A DNA stretch of 64,000 nt from Halomonas sp. LBP4 (GCF_003202205.1 NZ_PDOG01000010.1:37776-101775), one strand, 5' to 3'. Numbered from the stretch's first letter, positions 50,851 through 60,729 are shown. Numbers and translations: made by a program. The notes: generated from the sequence alone by a model not told the origin.

Positions 50851-52698
50851 TCAGTGATGCTGGCGACGCTTGGCCTCGCGGTAACCGCGGTAAGCCTCGT
50901 TGACCTGCTCACGCTGAGAGACCTCGGGCACCGCGACATCCCACCAGGCGCCGCCTTCGGCGGTGCTGGGCAGCGGGTCGGTGTCCAGGGCGATGACATA
51001 GGTGGTCGAGGCCTGGCGGGCTCTTACCAGCGCCTGCTCCAGCGCTTGGATGCCGCACACGCTCTCCGCCTGACAGCCCATGCTTCGAGCGTGAGCCGCG
51101 AAATCCATCTTCGGGGCGCCTCCCGCTACTGTGCGGCAGTCCTCGAGAAGGTTGTTGAAACCAGCCCCGCCGGTGGCCTGCTGCAGGCGGTTGATGCAGC
51201 CGTAGCCGCGGTTGTCGAGCACCACCACGACCAGCTTGTGACCCAGCATCACCGAGGTGGCGAGCTCCGAGTTGTGCATCAGATAGGAGCCGTCGCCCAC
51301 CATCACGAACACCTCACGCTCGGGATGGGCCATCTTGACCCCCAGGCCGCCAGCGATCTCGTAGCCCATGCACGAGAAGCCGTACTCCACGTGGTAGCTG
51401 CCCGGACCGGAGGCCTGCCACAGCTTGTGCAGCTCACCCGGAAGCCCGCCGGCGGCGCAGACCACGGTGCCGTCCTCCCCGGCCTGGCGATTGACCGCAC
51501 CAATCACCTGGGCGTCAGTGGGCAGCTCGCGCCCCTCATCGGCGGTGACGCGAGCCACCACCTCGACCCATTCGCGCTTGAGGCTGCCGACCTGCTCCCG
51601 CCAGGCGTCGGCGGCACGCCACTCGGACAGGCCGGTGTCGAGTGCCGCGAGGCCAACGAGGGCGTCACCGATCAGCGGCAGGGCATGATGTTTCTGACTG
51701 TCGAAGCGCCCCACGTTGAGCGCCACCAGGGTGAGATCGTCATGCTCGAAGAGCGTCCGGGAGCCGGAGGTGAAATCCTGCAGGCGGGTTCCCACCGCAA
51801 GAATCACATCTGCCTGCTCGGCCAGGCGATTGGCGGCGGCGCTGCCGGTGACGCCGATGGCGCCTACCGCGCAAGGATGGGCGTCGGACAGGCATCCCTT
51901 GCCGGCCTGAGTTTCGGCTACCGGCACGCCATGAACCTGGGCGAACTCGCCAAGACGCTCACAGGCGCCGGCATAGTGCACACCGCCGCCGGCAATGATG
52001 AGCGGACGCTCGGCGCGGGCCAAAGCGGCAATGGCCTCATCCAGTTCCCGCGAGTCCGGTTGGGGGCGGCGGATGCGGTGCACCCTCGGCGTGAAGAAGG
52101 CCTCAGGATAGTCGTAAGCGAAGGTCTGGACGTCCTGGGGTAGCGCCAGGGTCGCGGGGCCGCAGTGCTCAGGGTCGAGCAGGGTGGCAATGGCCTGGGG
52201 CAGGCTGGTCAGCAGCTGCTCCGGGCGGGTGATGCGATCGAAGAAGCGCGACACCGGACGGAAGCAGTCATTGACCGTGATGGTCGGGTCGCCAAAGTTC
52301 TCCAGCTGCTGCAGCACCGGGTCGGGCTCCCGGGTGGCGAAGGTATCGCCAGGCAGCAGCAGGATCGGTAAGCGGTTGGCGTGGGCCAGAGCCGCGGCGG
52401 TGACCATGTTGGCAGCTCCCGGGCCGATGGAGCTGGTGGCCGCCATCATCCGACGCCGGCCGTTGGCCTTGGCGAAAGCGATGGAGGCGTGGGCCATGGT
52501 CTGCTCGTTGTGAGCGCGCAGGGTCGGCAACTCGTCCTGGGCATGGTAGAGCGCCTCGCCGAGGCCGGCCACGTTGCCGTGACCGAAGATGGCGAACACC
52601 CCCTCGAACAGCGGGAGCTCACGCCCCTCATGTTCAATGCGCTGGGCCGTCAAATACTTGATCAAAGCCTGGGCCATGGTAAGACGAATGGTGCGCAT
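50851..52698 (-). CDS. iolD: 3D-(3,5/4)-trihydroxycyclohexane-1,2-dione hydrolase
   Basis: 615-residue thiamine-diphosphate enzyme that opens the inositol ring to 5-deoxy-glucuronate. It starts MRTIRLTMAQALIKYL, carries the catalytic-region Glu in LRAHNEQTMAHA, and the ThDP-binding GDGSYLMHNSEL with the late NRGYGCINRLQQ. It starts 1 nt after the iolC stop, so it is cotranscribed and probably coupled. Confidence 0.96.
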   Translation of the reverse strand: MRTIRLTMAQALIKYLTAQRIEHEGRELPLFEGVFAIFGHGNVAGLGEALYHAQDELPTLRAHNEQTMAHASIAFAKANGRRRMMAATSSIGPGAANMVTAAALAHANRLPILLLPGDTFATREPDPVLQQLENFGDPTITVNDCFRPVSRFFDRITRPEQLLTSLPQAIATLLDPEHCGPATLALPQDVQTFAYDYPEAFFTPRVHRIRRPQPDSRELDEAIAALARAERPLIIAGGGVHYAGACERLGEFAQVHGVPVAETQAGKGCLSDAHPCAVGAIGVTGSAAANRLAEQADVILAVGTRLQDFTSGSRTLFEHDDLTLVALNVGRFDSQKHHALPLIGDALVGLAALDTGLSEWRAADAWREQVGSLKREWVEVVARVTADEGRELPTDAQVIGAVNRQAGEDGTVVCAAGGLPGELHKLWQASGPGSYHVEYGFSCMGYEIAGGLGVKMAHPEREVFVMVGDGSYLMHNSELATSVMLGHKLVVVVLDNRGYGCINRLQQATGGAGFNNLLEDCRTVAGGAPKMDFAAHARSMGCQAESVCGIQALEQALVRARQASTTYVIALDTDPLPSTAEGGAWWDVAVPEVSQREQVNEAYRGYREAKRRQHH

Positions 52699-52699
52699 A

Positions 52700-54646
52700 T
52701 CAGGCTTCCTCCGGCTGGTGGGCGGTGCGGCGCAGGCACCGCCACTCCTGAATCAGTTCGGCATAGTTTTCGGCAACGCGGCTCACTAAGGTGGCATCGT
52801 CGATGCGCCCCCCCAGCCATTCGCGGCTTGCCGCGGCGAAGAGGGTACGGCCCACGGTGAAGCCCTTGCAGCGCGCCTGTCGGGCAGCGGGAGCGAAGCC
52901 GCGTTTCATGTCCTCCATGGGCGCGTCGAGGCCCAGCAGCACCACGCCGCGACAGTGGCGATCCTGGGCGCCGATGATCCGTCCCACCGCCTGCCAGGCG
53001 GCATCGGACATGGCCGGCAGCTTCCACCAGTCAGGGCGAATGCCAAGGTTGTAGAGACGCTGCAAACTGCGCGGCAACGTGGTGTCGTCCTGGGGCATGT
53101 TGACCGGCGGAATCACTTCCACCAGCAGCTCGAGGTGGTTGTCGCAAGCCGAGCGATAGAGCTGGCGAAGACGCGCCTCCTGCTCCAGGCGCAGCTCCAG
53201 GGCATCGTCCGGATGGTAGAACACCAGGCATTTGATGATGTGCTCGGCCGGCCAGTGGCGCAGCTCGCTGCCCAGGTCGTCACCGTGCTGGAAGCGCAGC
53301 GGGCGTGAGCTCGGCAGCTCCACCGGGCGGCCGATCCACCAGCCGCGACCGCTGGCGTCGTTGAGGGCATCCTGGCCGAGCACGTCGTCCACCAGGATCG
53401 CCGGCTTCGCCAGTCCACAGCGGCGGGCACCCTCCTCGGCGGCCCGAACCAGCAAGCGCTTGAGCATCGGCAGCCGAGCGGGATCCGCATGCTCTTCCCG
53501 GGCCATATCGGTGAGCTGTCGGCGATGATCGAAGGCCAGCCCGCACACCTCAGGCCACTCGGCCGGCACCCGGGTGGTAACACGATGCAGATGGTTGAGA
53601 CGCTCGTCCTTGTCGGGTCGGGGCACCTCGTCACGGCGCGACAGGTAGTCGAACAGCTCCTCCTCGGTGGGCATGGCCGGCGCGCAGCCGTGGCGGGAGA
53701 CCACCAGCGCCCCGCAGGCATTGGCGTAGGTGGCGCTGGTTTGCCACTCTTCACCACGCAACCAGCCTCTCAAGAGACCACTCATAAAGGCGTCGCCGGC
53801 GCCCAGCACGTTGAGCACCTCGACCTTGACCCCCCGGACCAGGATGCCATCCTCGATCCGCTCGGGGAGCTCGCCCTCGAAGACCACGCAGCCCAGTGCG
53901 CCGAGCTTGCACACCAGGGTGGCATCGCTGACCCGGCGTACCGCGCGCAGCGCTTCCAGGGTATCGGTGCTACCGCCGGCGATATGAAACTCCTCCTCGG
54001 TGCCAACGATCAGGTCGAAGTCGCCGAGCCAGGACTGCAGGTCGGTGGTAACCGTCTCATCGGCGATGAAGCGGGTCTCACCGTCGCCTGGGCTGGTCAG
54101 CCCCCAGAGCACCGGCCGGTAGTCGATGTCCAACACTCGCTTGACGCCATGCGACGCCGCCGCATCCAGCGCCTTGCGACAGGCTTGCCGAGTCGTCTCA
54201 GTGGAGAGATGGGTGCCGGTGATGGCAAGGGCCCGGGCGCGGCCGATGAAGGTCGGATCGATGGCATCCGCGTCAATGGCCATGTCGGCACAGTCCCGCC
54301 GGTAAAAAAGCAGCGGAAAGGTGTCGCGATCCTTGAGCGCCAGCAGTACCAGGCCGGTGTGGCGCTCCGGATCTGTCTGCAGGGCCATGGTGTCGACGCC
54401 GACGCGCTCGAGTTCCTCACGCACGAAGTGACCCATCTGCTCGTCACCCACCCGCGAGAGCATGGCGGACTTGAGCCCTAGCCGAGCGGTGCCATAAGCC
54501 ATGTTGCCGGAGCTGCCGCCAAGGTACTTGGCGAAGCTGGTCACGTCCTCGAGGCGGCTGCCGACCTGCTGCGCATAGAGGTCGACGGCGACGCGACCGA
54601 GGCAGATCAGATCTAAGGGTCTGTTGTCGGTGTTTATCTCTTGCAT
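52700..54646 (-). CDS. iolC: fused 5-dehydro-2-deoxygluconokinase (IolC) and DUF2090 domain
   Basis: 648 residues. The first 330 or so are a PfkB sugar kinase (CLGRVAVDLYAQQVG, VLNVLGAGDAFMSG with the catalytic Asp). The remainder is a DUF2090 domain (WPEVCGLAFDHRRQLTDMA). IolC phosphorylates 5-dehydro-2-deoxygluconate; DUF2090 is thought to supply the aldolase that splits the phosphorylated product into DHAP and malonic semialdehyde. No separate iolJ is present in the window, which fits. ATG 54646 follows GGAGA. Confidence 0.93.
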   Translation of the reverse strand: MQEINTDNRPLDLICLGRVAVDLYAQQVGSRLEDVTSFAKYLGGSSGNMAYGTARLGLKSAMLSRVGDEQMGHFVREELERVGVDTMALQTDPERHTGLVLLALKDRDTFPLLFYRRDCADMAIDADAIDPTFIGRARALAITGTHLSTETTRQACRKALDAAASHGVKRVLDIDYRPVLWGLTSPGDGETRFIADETVTTDLQSWLGDFDLIVGTEEEFHIAGGSTDTLEALRAVRRVSDATLVCKLGALGCVVFEGELPERIEDGILVRGVKVEVLNVLGAGDAFMSGLLRGWLRGEEWQTSATYANACGALVVSRHGCAPAMPTEEELFDYLSRRDEVPRPDKDERLNHLHRVTTRVPAEWPEVCGLAFDHRRQLTDMAREEHADPARLPMLKRLLVRAAEEGARRCGLAKPAILVDDVLGQDALNDASGRGWWIGRPVELPSSRPLRFQHGDDLGSELRHWPAEHIIKCLVFYHPDDALELRLEQEARLRQLYRSACDNHLELLVEVIPPVNMPQDDTTLPRSLQRLYNLGIRPDWWKLPAMSDAAWQAVGRIIGAQDRHCRGVVLLGLDAPMEDMKRGFAPAARQARCKGFTVGRTLFAAASREWLGGRIDDATLVSRVAENYAELIQEWRCLRRTAHQPEEA

Positions 54647-54730
54647 AGGGTTTCTCCGCGTCGCTTGTCGTATGGCACCCATCGAACCGGTGGCCCGGCG
54701 AACGCTACGACGCTGTTCTCTTCGCAGGGG

Positions 54731-55528
54731 TTAAAGGGTGAAGGCATCTCGAAAGCGGGCCAGGGCCAGCTCGTCGTCGCTGGAGGCCCAGCCCTCCAGG
54801 CCAACGGTGCCCCGATAACCGATGTCGTTCAGCGCCCGCGCGATGGCCGGATAATGGATTTCGCCGCTGCCGGGCTCGCAGCGGCCGGGCACATCCGCCA
54901 CCTGGATCTCGCCGATATAGGGCGCGCAGCGTCGCACCAACTCGACCAGATTCCCCTCGCCGATCTGGGCGTGGTAGAGATCCAACATGATGCGCACTTC
55001 CGGGCGATCGACAGCCGTCACCAGTGCCAGGACATCCTCGGCTCTCGCAAAGGGCACACCAGGGTGGTCGACGGCGGTATTGAGATTCTCCAGCACGAAG
55101 GTGACCCCATGCTGCTGGCCGAGGTCCGCCAGACGGTTCAGGGTGTCCGCCGCCTGGATCCACATGGGCCCGGTCATCTCGGCCCCCGACTTCACTGGCA
55201 GCCCCTGGCCATCCAGGCCAGTGCCATGCAGATTGAGCCGCGGTATACTAAGAATCTTGGCCACGTCGATCGATTCACGTGCCGTTTCGACCAGCCGATC
55301 AGCGCCATCCCGATCGGCCAGAGTGCCGTCGATGTAGCCGGTCATGGAGGAAAAGGTCGCACCGGTGTCTACCAAGGCTTGAATGTCGTGCTTCGTCCAA
55401 TCCCAAATTTCTACCTGGAAGCCCAGGGCATCGATACGCTTGATCCGCTCGGTGACCGGCATATCGCGAAATACCATCTCAGCGCAGACCGCCAGGGTGA
55501 AGGGTGAGTGTTCAGCTCGTTGAGTCAT
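54731..55528 (-). CDS. hydroxypyruvate isomerase / IolI-like TIM-barrel protein
   Basis: 265 residues of the AP-endonuclease-2 superfamily: ALGFQVEIWDWTKHD, FVLENLNTAVDHPG, IMLDLYHAQIGEG and IQVADVPGRCEPGSGEI are close to Hyi and IolI proteins. It may interconvert inososes or act on another keto intermediate. ATG 55528 has GGAG eight bases upstream. It lies between the ABC ATPase gene and iolC in the inositol operon. Confidence 0.85.
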   Translation of the reverse strand: MTQRAEHSPFTLAVCAEMVFRDMPVTERIKRIDALGFQVEIWDWTKHDIQALVDTGATFSSMTGYIDGTLADRDGADRLVETARESIDVAKILSIPRLNLHGTGLDGQGLPVKSGAEMTGPMWIQAADTLNRLADLGQQHGVTFVLENLNTAVDHPGVPFARAEDVLALVTAVDRPEVRIMLDLYHAQIGEGNLVELVRRCAPYIGEIQVADVPGRCEPGSGEIHYPAIARALNDIGYRGTVGLEGWASSDDELALARFRDAFTL

Positions 55529-55623
55529 TGCTACAGCTCCATGAAAGAGTGTCGTCACCCGCCTACACACACCGAACTCTGTAACCCTCGCCCGGCGGTG
55601 TCAGGCGACCAGTTGTGCTCACA

Positions 55624-56484
55624 TTATGTGCCGGAAGAGCTCGAGGCCTCCTGCCGGGGCGCGGCACTTCCACGGCTCGCCTTCTGCTCCGTGTCGCTGC
55701 GCTGGAACTCGGCCAGCTCGGCATCGAGGCTCTCCAACTCCGCTCCACCGGCCATCATGTTCAACACCTCCTCACGGGTGATGTCTGCCTTGCGGAAGGT
55801 ACCCAGGCTGCCGCCGCGCGCCAGCAGGGTGAAGGCATCGGCCACCGGAAAGGCGTGATGAACGTTGTGGGTGATGAAGATCACCGCCAGGCCATCGGCC
55901 CGCGCCTTGGCGATATAGCGCAGCACCACCGACGCCTGCTTGACCCCCAGCGCCGAGGTCGGCTCGTCCAGGATCAGCACCTTGGCGCCGAAATAGACCG
56001 CCCGGGCGATGGCCACACACTGGCGCTCCCCGCCGGAAAGGGTGCCGACCGGCTGACCGGGGTCACGTACGTCGATGCCGATCTTGGCCATCTCCTGCTT
56101 GGCGATTCGGTCGGCGTACTTCCAGTCGATGCGCTTGAAAGGCCCCCAGCCCACGGTGGGTTCGCGCCCCATGAAGAAGTTACGGGTAATGGACATCAGC
56201 GGGATCATCGCCAGGTCCTGGAAGACGGTGGCGATACCGGCGTCAAGCGCGTAGGCCGGGGACTTGAAGTGCACTGGCTTGCCATCCAGGTACATCTCGC
56301 CATGGGACGGGCTATGGACACCCGACAGGGTCTTGATGAGGGTGGACTTGCCGGCGCCGTTGTCACCCAGCAGGCACATGACCTCGCCGGAACACACTTT
56401 CATCGAGATGTCGCTCAGGGCGATGACGCTGCCGAAGTGCTTGCTGACATTGCACATCTCGATCATGGGAGTACGTTCGCTCAT
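55624..56484 (-). CDS. inositol ABC transporter ATP-binding protein
   Basis: 286 residues. A single ABC domain, not the doubled RbsA type, has Walker A GDNGAGKST, signature LSGGERQ, Walker B VLILDEPTSAL and the switch His in ITHNVHHA. It energises the upstream-encoded permease. The start ATG 56484 follows the permease stop by 1 nt (TGAGATG). The C-terminus is Ser/Glu rich. The single-domain form fits the inositol-type subfamily. Confidence 0.92.
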   Translation of the reverse strand: MSERTPMIEMCNVSKHFGSVIALSDISMKVCSGEVMCLLGDNGAGKSTLIKTLSGVHSPSHGEMYLDGKPVHFKSPAYALDAGIATVFQDLAMIPLMSITRNFFMGREPTVGWGPFKRIDWKYADRIAKQEMAKIGIDVRDPGQPVGTLSGGERQCVAIARAVYFGAKVLILDEPTSALGVKQASVVLRYIAKARADGLAVIFITHNVHHAFPVADAFTLLARGGSLGTFRKADITREEVLNMMAGGAELESLDAELAEFQRSDTEQKASRGSAAPRQEASSSSGT

Positions 56485-56485
56485 C

Positions 56486-57616
56486 TCACTTGGCCTCCAT
56501 CGCCTTCTTGCGCATGTAATTGTTGAACAGCACAGCAACCAGCAGCATCACGCCCAGGAAGACTTGGAACCAGTCGGTGTTGACGCCGGTATAGAAGATG
56601 CCCATCTGCACCATGCCGAAGATGAGCGCGCCCAATGCCGCGCCGATGGCGGAGCCATAACCCCCCGTGAGCAGGGCACCACCGATGACCACGGCGATGA
56701 TCGCCTCGAGTTCCTTGAGCATTCCGCGAATAGTGTCGGCAGAGCCGGTGTCCATTACCTGAATGCAGGCAAAGACGGTGGCCGAGAAGGCGGTGAACAT
56801 GAACAGCGAGATCTTGACCCGATGTACCGGCACGCCGGAGTTGCGCGCGGCATTCTTGTCGCCACCGCTGGCGAAGATCCAGTTGCCGTAGGGGGTACAG
56901 AGCAAGACCCAAGTCGCCACGGCGGTGAGACCGAGCCACCAGACGATGGAGACCGGGATGCCGGTAACTATTGGGTTGCCGGCGAAGTTAGTGCCGATCC
57001 AGCCCTGGGAGGCCATCCAGGCGAACAGGCCCGTGGCCACCTCGCCGGAGAACAGGGCGGCGAACCAGTCACCGGGGATATGATCATGCACACCACCCAC
57101 CTGGGTCCGCCCGGTCAGCAAACGGCTGATGCCGATCGCCAGGCCACGCAGGATGAACAGAAAGCCCAGGGTGACGATAAAGGAAGGCAGCCCCGTCTTA
57201 TTGACTAGGTTGCCGTTGATCCAGCCCACCAGAGCCGCACAGAAAAAGGCCAGAAGGATAGCCGCCCACAGTGGCCAGCCGTATTCCACGGCGGGGATGG
57301 CGATGAGGATGCCAGCCAGCCCGATCATCGAGCCGATGGAGAGGTCAAACTCGCCACCGATCATCAGCAACGCGGCAGCGGTGGCGATGATGCCAAGCTG
57401 AGCTGCCACTTCGAGAAAATTGAGGATGCCAGCCGGGGTGAACATGCCGGTGCCGCTGGAGACGACAATGAAGAAGGCGAGGACCAGAACGGTACCGGCC
57501 AGAGCGCCAAGCTCGGGACGGCTCAGTGCCTTCTTCCAGAATGAAATCTTCTGAAGGCGCTCATCCTGTGGTTCCGCCACCGCAGCGGTAGACTGATTGG
57601 GTTCATTGGACTTCAT
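56486..57616 (-). CDS. inositol ABC transporter permease
   Basis: 376-residue RbsC-type permease with eight to ten transmembrane helices. The conserved segments are LLMIGGEFDLSIGSMIGLAG and TGLPSFIVTLGFLFILRG, and IAVVIGGALLTGGYGSAIG lies near the end. It lies between the binding-protein and ATPase genes. The substrate assignment (myo-inositol) comes from the operon content. Confidence 0.92.
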   Translation of the reverse strand: MKSNEPNQSTAAVAEPQDERLQKISFWKKALSRPELGALAGTVLVLAFFIVVSSGTGMFTPAGILNFLEVAAQLGIIATAAALLMIGGEFDLSIGSMIGLAGILIAIPAVEYGWPLWAAILLAFFCAALVGWINGNLVNKTGLPSFIVTLGFLFILRGLAIGISRLLTGRTQVGGVHDHIPGDWFAALFSGEVATGLFAWMASQGWIGTNFAGNPIVTGIPVSIVWWLGLTAVATWVLLCTPYGNWIFASGGDKNAARNSGVPVHRVKISLFMFTAFSATVFACIQVMDTGSADTIRGMLKELEAIIAVVIGGALLTGGYGSAIGAALGALIFGMVQMGIFYTGVNTDWFQVFLGVMLLVAVLFNNYMRKKAMEAK

Positions 57617-57668
57617 GACGATCGACTCCCTGGGCCCGGATTCGCCGGGCCCGTCGGTTTGGTAGATA

Positions 57669-58619
57669 TCAACGAATGCCCTGACTGCTCAGCTCGATGA
57701 CCTGGGCGGCATTGTCAGAGGTCACGAAACCCGGGCCAGTGAGGACGTCTCCAGCCGGCAGCAGACCATTCTTGACGTACTGGTCGAGGAACGCGACGGG
57801 CAGGTAGCCCTGCAGGTACGGTTGCTGGTCGATAGCGAAGGCGAGATCACCCGCCTCAACAGCCTCAAGGATGCCGGGAGAAAGGTCGAAGGTGCCCAAG
57901 GTGAACTTGTCGGTGGCACCATGCTCGCGCATAGCGTCGACCATCGGTTCTGCAGCCAGGGCACCCAGGGTCAGCACCCCACCCACATCCTGATTCTGAT
58001 TGAGGTAGGCGATGATGGCATTGCGGATCGCCGTTGGGTCGTATGTCGTCGCGATCTGTTCGGCATTGCCATCGAAGCCCTCGATGAAACCGTCGCAGCG
58101 CTGATCGAGCGCCTGGTTGCCTTGCTCCTGGTTGACGCAGACGGCTTTCTCTACGCCCATATCCCGCATGCGTTCGGCAGCTTGCCTACCCGCTTCGTAT
58201 TCACTCTGCCCAACATGCATGCGAGCCCCGTAATCATGCGCCACATCGCCACCGGAGTTGATGGTGATCACCGGAATGCCGTTATCGACAGCATTCTGGA
58301 TGACGCTGCCCAGCGCATCCTCGTCGGTGAAGGAGACGATCAGGCCATCAGGGGCCGAAGCCACCGCTGCCTCGACGAGCTGACGCATCCTGGCCATATC
58401 GAAAGTGGAGGGTGCGCGATACTCAAGCTCAGCGCCTACGAGTTCAGCAGCCGCCTCTGCTCCATTTTTGACCACGGACCAGAAAGGATCTGAGGGAACG
58501 CCATGGGTCACCATGACGAAGCGATTTTGTTCTTCCGTCTGCTCTTGTGCCTGTGCCGTGCCGGCCATGAGCGCCGCAGCGGTCGCGGAGGCCATCAGCC
58601 AATGGGATAGACGTGCCAT
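57669..58619 (-). CDS. inositol ABC transporter periplasmic binding protein
   Basis: 316 residues with a signal peptide (MARLSHWLMASATAAALMAG, cleavage near AQAQE) and the RbsB/IbpA-type fold (VTHGVPSDPFWSVVKNGAEA, PDGLIVSFTDEDALGS, FDLSPGILEAVEAGDL). ATG 58619 has GAGGA eight bases upstream. It is the first gene of the leftward inositol operon, divergent from the RpiR regulator, with two operator-like palindromes in the promoter region. Confidence 0.92.
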   Translation of the reverse strand: MARLSHWLMASATAAALMAGTAQAQEQTEEQNRFVMVTHGVPSDPFWSVVKNGAEAAAELVGAELEYRAPSTFDMARMRQLVEAAVASAPDGLIVSFTDEDALGSVIQNAVDNGIPVITINSGGDVAHDYGARMHVGQSEYEAGRQAAERMRDMGVEKAVCVNQEQGNQALDQRCDGFIEGFDGNAEQIATTYDPTAIRNAIIAYLNQNQDVGGVLTLGALAAEPMVDAMREHGATDKFTLGTFDLSPGILEAVEAGDLAFAIDQQPYLQGYLPVAFLDQYVKNGLLPAGDVLTGPGFVTSDNAAQVIELSSQGIR

Positions 58620-58673
58620 GAGTAGAATCCTCGTGATTGTCGTTGTGAATGTACGCATTCGCGCAGTGACGGT

Positions 58674-58691
58674 TTGGAATATAGATTCCAA
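58674..58691. promoter_or_regulatory. candidate RpiR-type operator 1
   Basis: TTGGAAT-ATAG-ATTCCAA, a perfect 7-bp inverted repeat with a 4-nt centre. It lies in the divergent region between the inositol binding-protein gene and the RpiR regulator gene. Confidence 0.7.
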
Positions 58692-58733
58692 CGAGGTGTT
58701 TGCGCAAATTTTTTATTCTATACTTTGGTATTA

Positions 58734-58751
58734 TTGGAATTATTATTCCAC
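58734..58751. promoter_or_regulatory. candidate RpiR-type operator 2
   Basis: TTGGAAT-TATT-ATTCCAC, the same motif and spacing as operator 1 with one end mismatch, 60 bp away (centre to centre), close to six helical turns. This suggests cooperative binding by the RpiR protein. The region is strikingly A/T rich. Confidence 0.7.
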
Positions 58752-58825
58752 TTCGCCTAAGCTGCCTCTCATCATCCAGCTAAACACCGGCGCCACATCC
58801 TGGCGAAGGCAAGGAAGAGAGTCAG

Positions 58826-59689
58826 ATGAGCGAGACACCCCAGGACTACATCCAACTAGAAGCACGCATCACAGACGACTATCCGTCGCTGAGCCGCCGG
58901 CTGCAGCAAACGGCGCGCTTCTTGCTGGACCATCCTCAAGAGGTGGCCTTTGCTACAGCGGCCAAGCTGGCCGAGCAGGCTGGCGTCACACCCTCAACCC
59001 TGATCCGCTTCGCCAATCACTTCGGCTTCTCGGGCTTCTCGGAGATGCAACAGCTGTTCCGCGCAAGGTTGGTGGACGAATTGCCCAACTACACGGAACG
59101 CATCCGAGCCGTGCGCTCGGCCACCGGCGAGACACCCGACAGCACCCAGCTGCTGTGGGAGTTCGCCGAGGCCAATCGCGAGGTGTTGGAACAGCTGCCG
59201 GGGCGCATCGACCCGCGCAGCCTGGAGCGGGCCCTGGATATCTTCGAGCATGCCGATGCCATTCATGTCATGGCAGTTCGGCGCACTTTCATGGTGGCGA
59301 GCTACATGACCTATGCCTTGCAGCATGTAGACAAGCGTGCCCATCTGGTCAGTGGCATTGGCGGCATGCATGGCGAGCAGATTAGGTCGATCGGTGACCG
59401 AGACGCCTTGCTGGTGGTGAGTTATTCCCCCTATGCGCAGGAGTCGCGTGAAGCCGCCGAGGAAGCGGTGAGGCGCGGTATTCCCCTAGTGGTCATCACC
59501 GACTCAACCCTCAGCCCGCTTGCCAGGGTCGCTGATGTATCGCTCATCGTGCATGAAGCTGAGGTCAAGAGCTTCCGTGGCCTGACCGCCTCGCTGTGCC
59601 TGACCCAGACCCTGGCCATCGCCTTGGGCGTTCGCCAGGACAAGGCTCGTGATCGTCCCCCAACTGACAATGATGCCGGACACGCGTGA
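58826..59689 (+). CDS. MurR/RpiR-family transcriptional regulator (IolR-like)
   Basis: 287 residues: N-terminal RpiR helix-turn-helix (FATAAKLAEQAGVTPSTLIRFANHFGF is the recognition region) and a C-terminal SIS sugar-binding domain (DRDALLVVSYSPYAQESREA, VITDSTLSPLARVAD). RpiR-type repressors of iol genes are known in several proteobacteria. It is divergent from the inositol operon and precedes iolG and iolB, so it probably controls both arms. Confidence 0.92.
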   Translation: MSETPQDYIQLEARITDDYPSLSRRLQQTARFLLDHPQEVAFATAAKLAEQAGVTPSTLIRFANHFGFSGFSEMQQLFRARLVDELPNYTERIRAVRSATGETPDSTQLLWEFAEANREVLEQLPGRIDPRSLERALDIFEHADAIHVMAVRRTFMVASYMTYALQHVDKRAHLVSGIGGMHGEQIRSIGDRDALLVVSYSPYAQESREAAEEAVRRGIPLVVITDSTLSPLARVADVSLIVHEAEVKSFRGLTASLCLTQTLAIALGVRQDKARDRPPTDNDAGHA

Positions 59690-59733
59690 GCCATCCAGTA
59701 CACGACAATTCATTCACACCAAGAGGACACCTT

Positions 59734-60729
59734 ATGAGACTCGCCCTGATCGGCGCTGGACGCATCGGCAAGGTGCACGCCCAGGCTATCGATGCCCATC
59801 CCGAAGTGACCCTGGCCGCGGTGGCCGACTACCACGCTGAAGCTGCCGAAGCCTTGGCTAGCACATACGGTAGCCGTGCTCTCAACGCCAATGCCGTCTT
59901 CGAGGACGCCAATATCGACGCCGTGCTGATCGCCTCCAGCACGCCCACCCACGCCGACTACCTGGAGCGGGCGGCCCGCGCTGGCAAGGCGGTACTCTGC
60001 GAGAAGCCGATCGCCCTGGACCTAGCGCGCACCCGTGAGGCGCTGAAGGTGCTGGAGGCGCATCCGGTGACCTGCGCGCTGGGATTCAACCGCCGCCATG
60101 ATCCCCAATTCTCTGCCCTCAAGCAGGCCGTGACAGAAGGGCGGGTCGGTAATCTTGAAACGCTGACCATCATCAGCCGCGACCCCAGCCCGCCCCCGGC
60201 GGAATACGTCGGCGCCTCCGGCGGCCTGTTCCGCGACATGACAATCCACGATTTCGACATGGCCCGCTGGCTACTCGACGAGCCCATCACCCATGTCCAC
60301 GCCGAGGGCAGCTGCCTGATCGATCCCGCCATCGGCGAGGCCGGCGACGTGGATACCGCCATGGTGACCCTGACTACCGCCAGCGGCCGGCTTTGCCATA
60401 TCAGTAATTCACGCCGCGCCTGCTACGGCTATGACCAACGTATCGAAGCCTTCGGCAGCGCGGGCATGCTGCAGGCCCAAAACGAGAGCGAGACCCGCCT
60501 GCGTTTCACCGGCGAGCCGGGCCAGGTGGAGGAGAAGCCTAAGTGGTTCTTCCTGGAACGCTACGCCGAGGCCTACAGCCGCGAAATCGGCGACTTTGTT
60601 GAGGCATGGCAGACGCAACGCCCCCCGCTGGCCGGCCCCATCGACGGCCTGGAGGCCCTGTGCCTGGCCGAGGCCGCCGAGCGCTCGCTGAAAGAAGGCC
60701 GCCGCATCGCCCTCGACGATATTCACTGA
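59734..60729 (+). CDS. iolG: myo-inositol 2-dehydrogenase
   Basis: 331-residue Gfo/Idh/MocA enzyme with NAD motif LIGAGRIGKVHA, the CEKP motif and the catalytic TIHDFDMARWLL segment (Asp and His). It oxidises myo-inositol to 2-keto-myo-inositol, the first pathway step. ATG 59734 follows AGAGGA; the upstream frame is the end of the regulator's region. It lies 44 nt after the RpiR gene and 18 nt before iolB. Confidence 0.94.
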   Translation: MRLALIGAGRIGKVHAQAIDAHPEVTLAAVADYHAEAAEALASTYGSRALNANAVFEDANIDAVLIASSTPTHADYLERAARAGKAVLCEKPIALDLARTREALKVLEAHPVTCALGFNRRHDPQFSALKQAVTEGRVGNLETLTIISRDPSPPPAEYVGASGGLFRDMTIHDFDMARWLLDEPITHVHAEGSCLIDPAIGEAGDVDTAMVTLTTASGRLCHISNSRRACYGYDQRIEAFGSAGMLQAQNESETRLRFTGEPGQVEEKPKWFFLERYAEAYSREIGDFVEAWQTQRPPLAGPIDGLEALCLAEAAERSLKEGRRIALDDIH

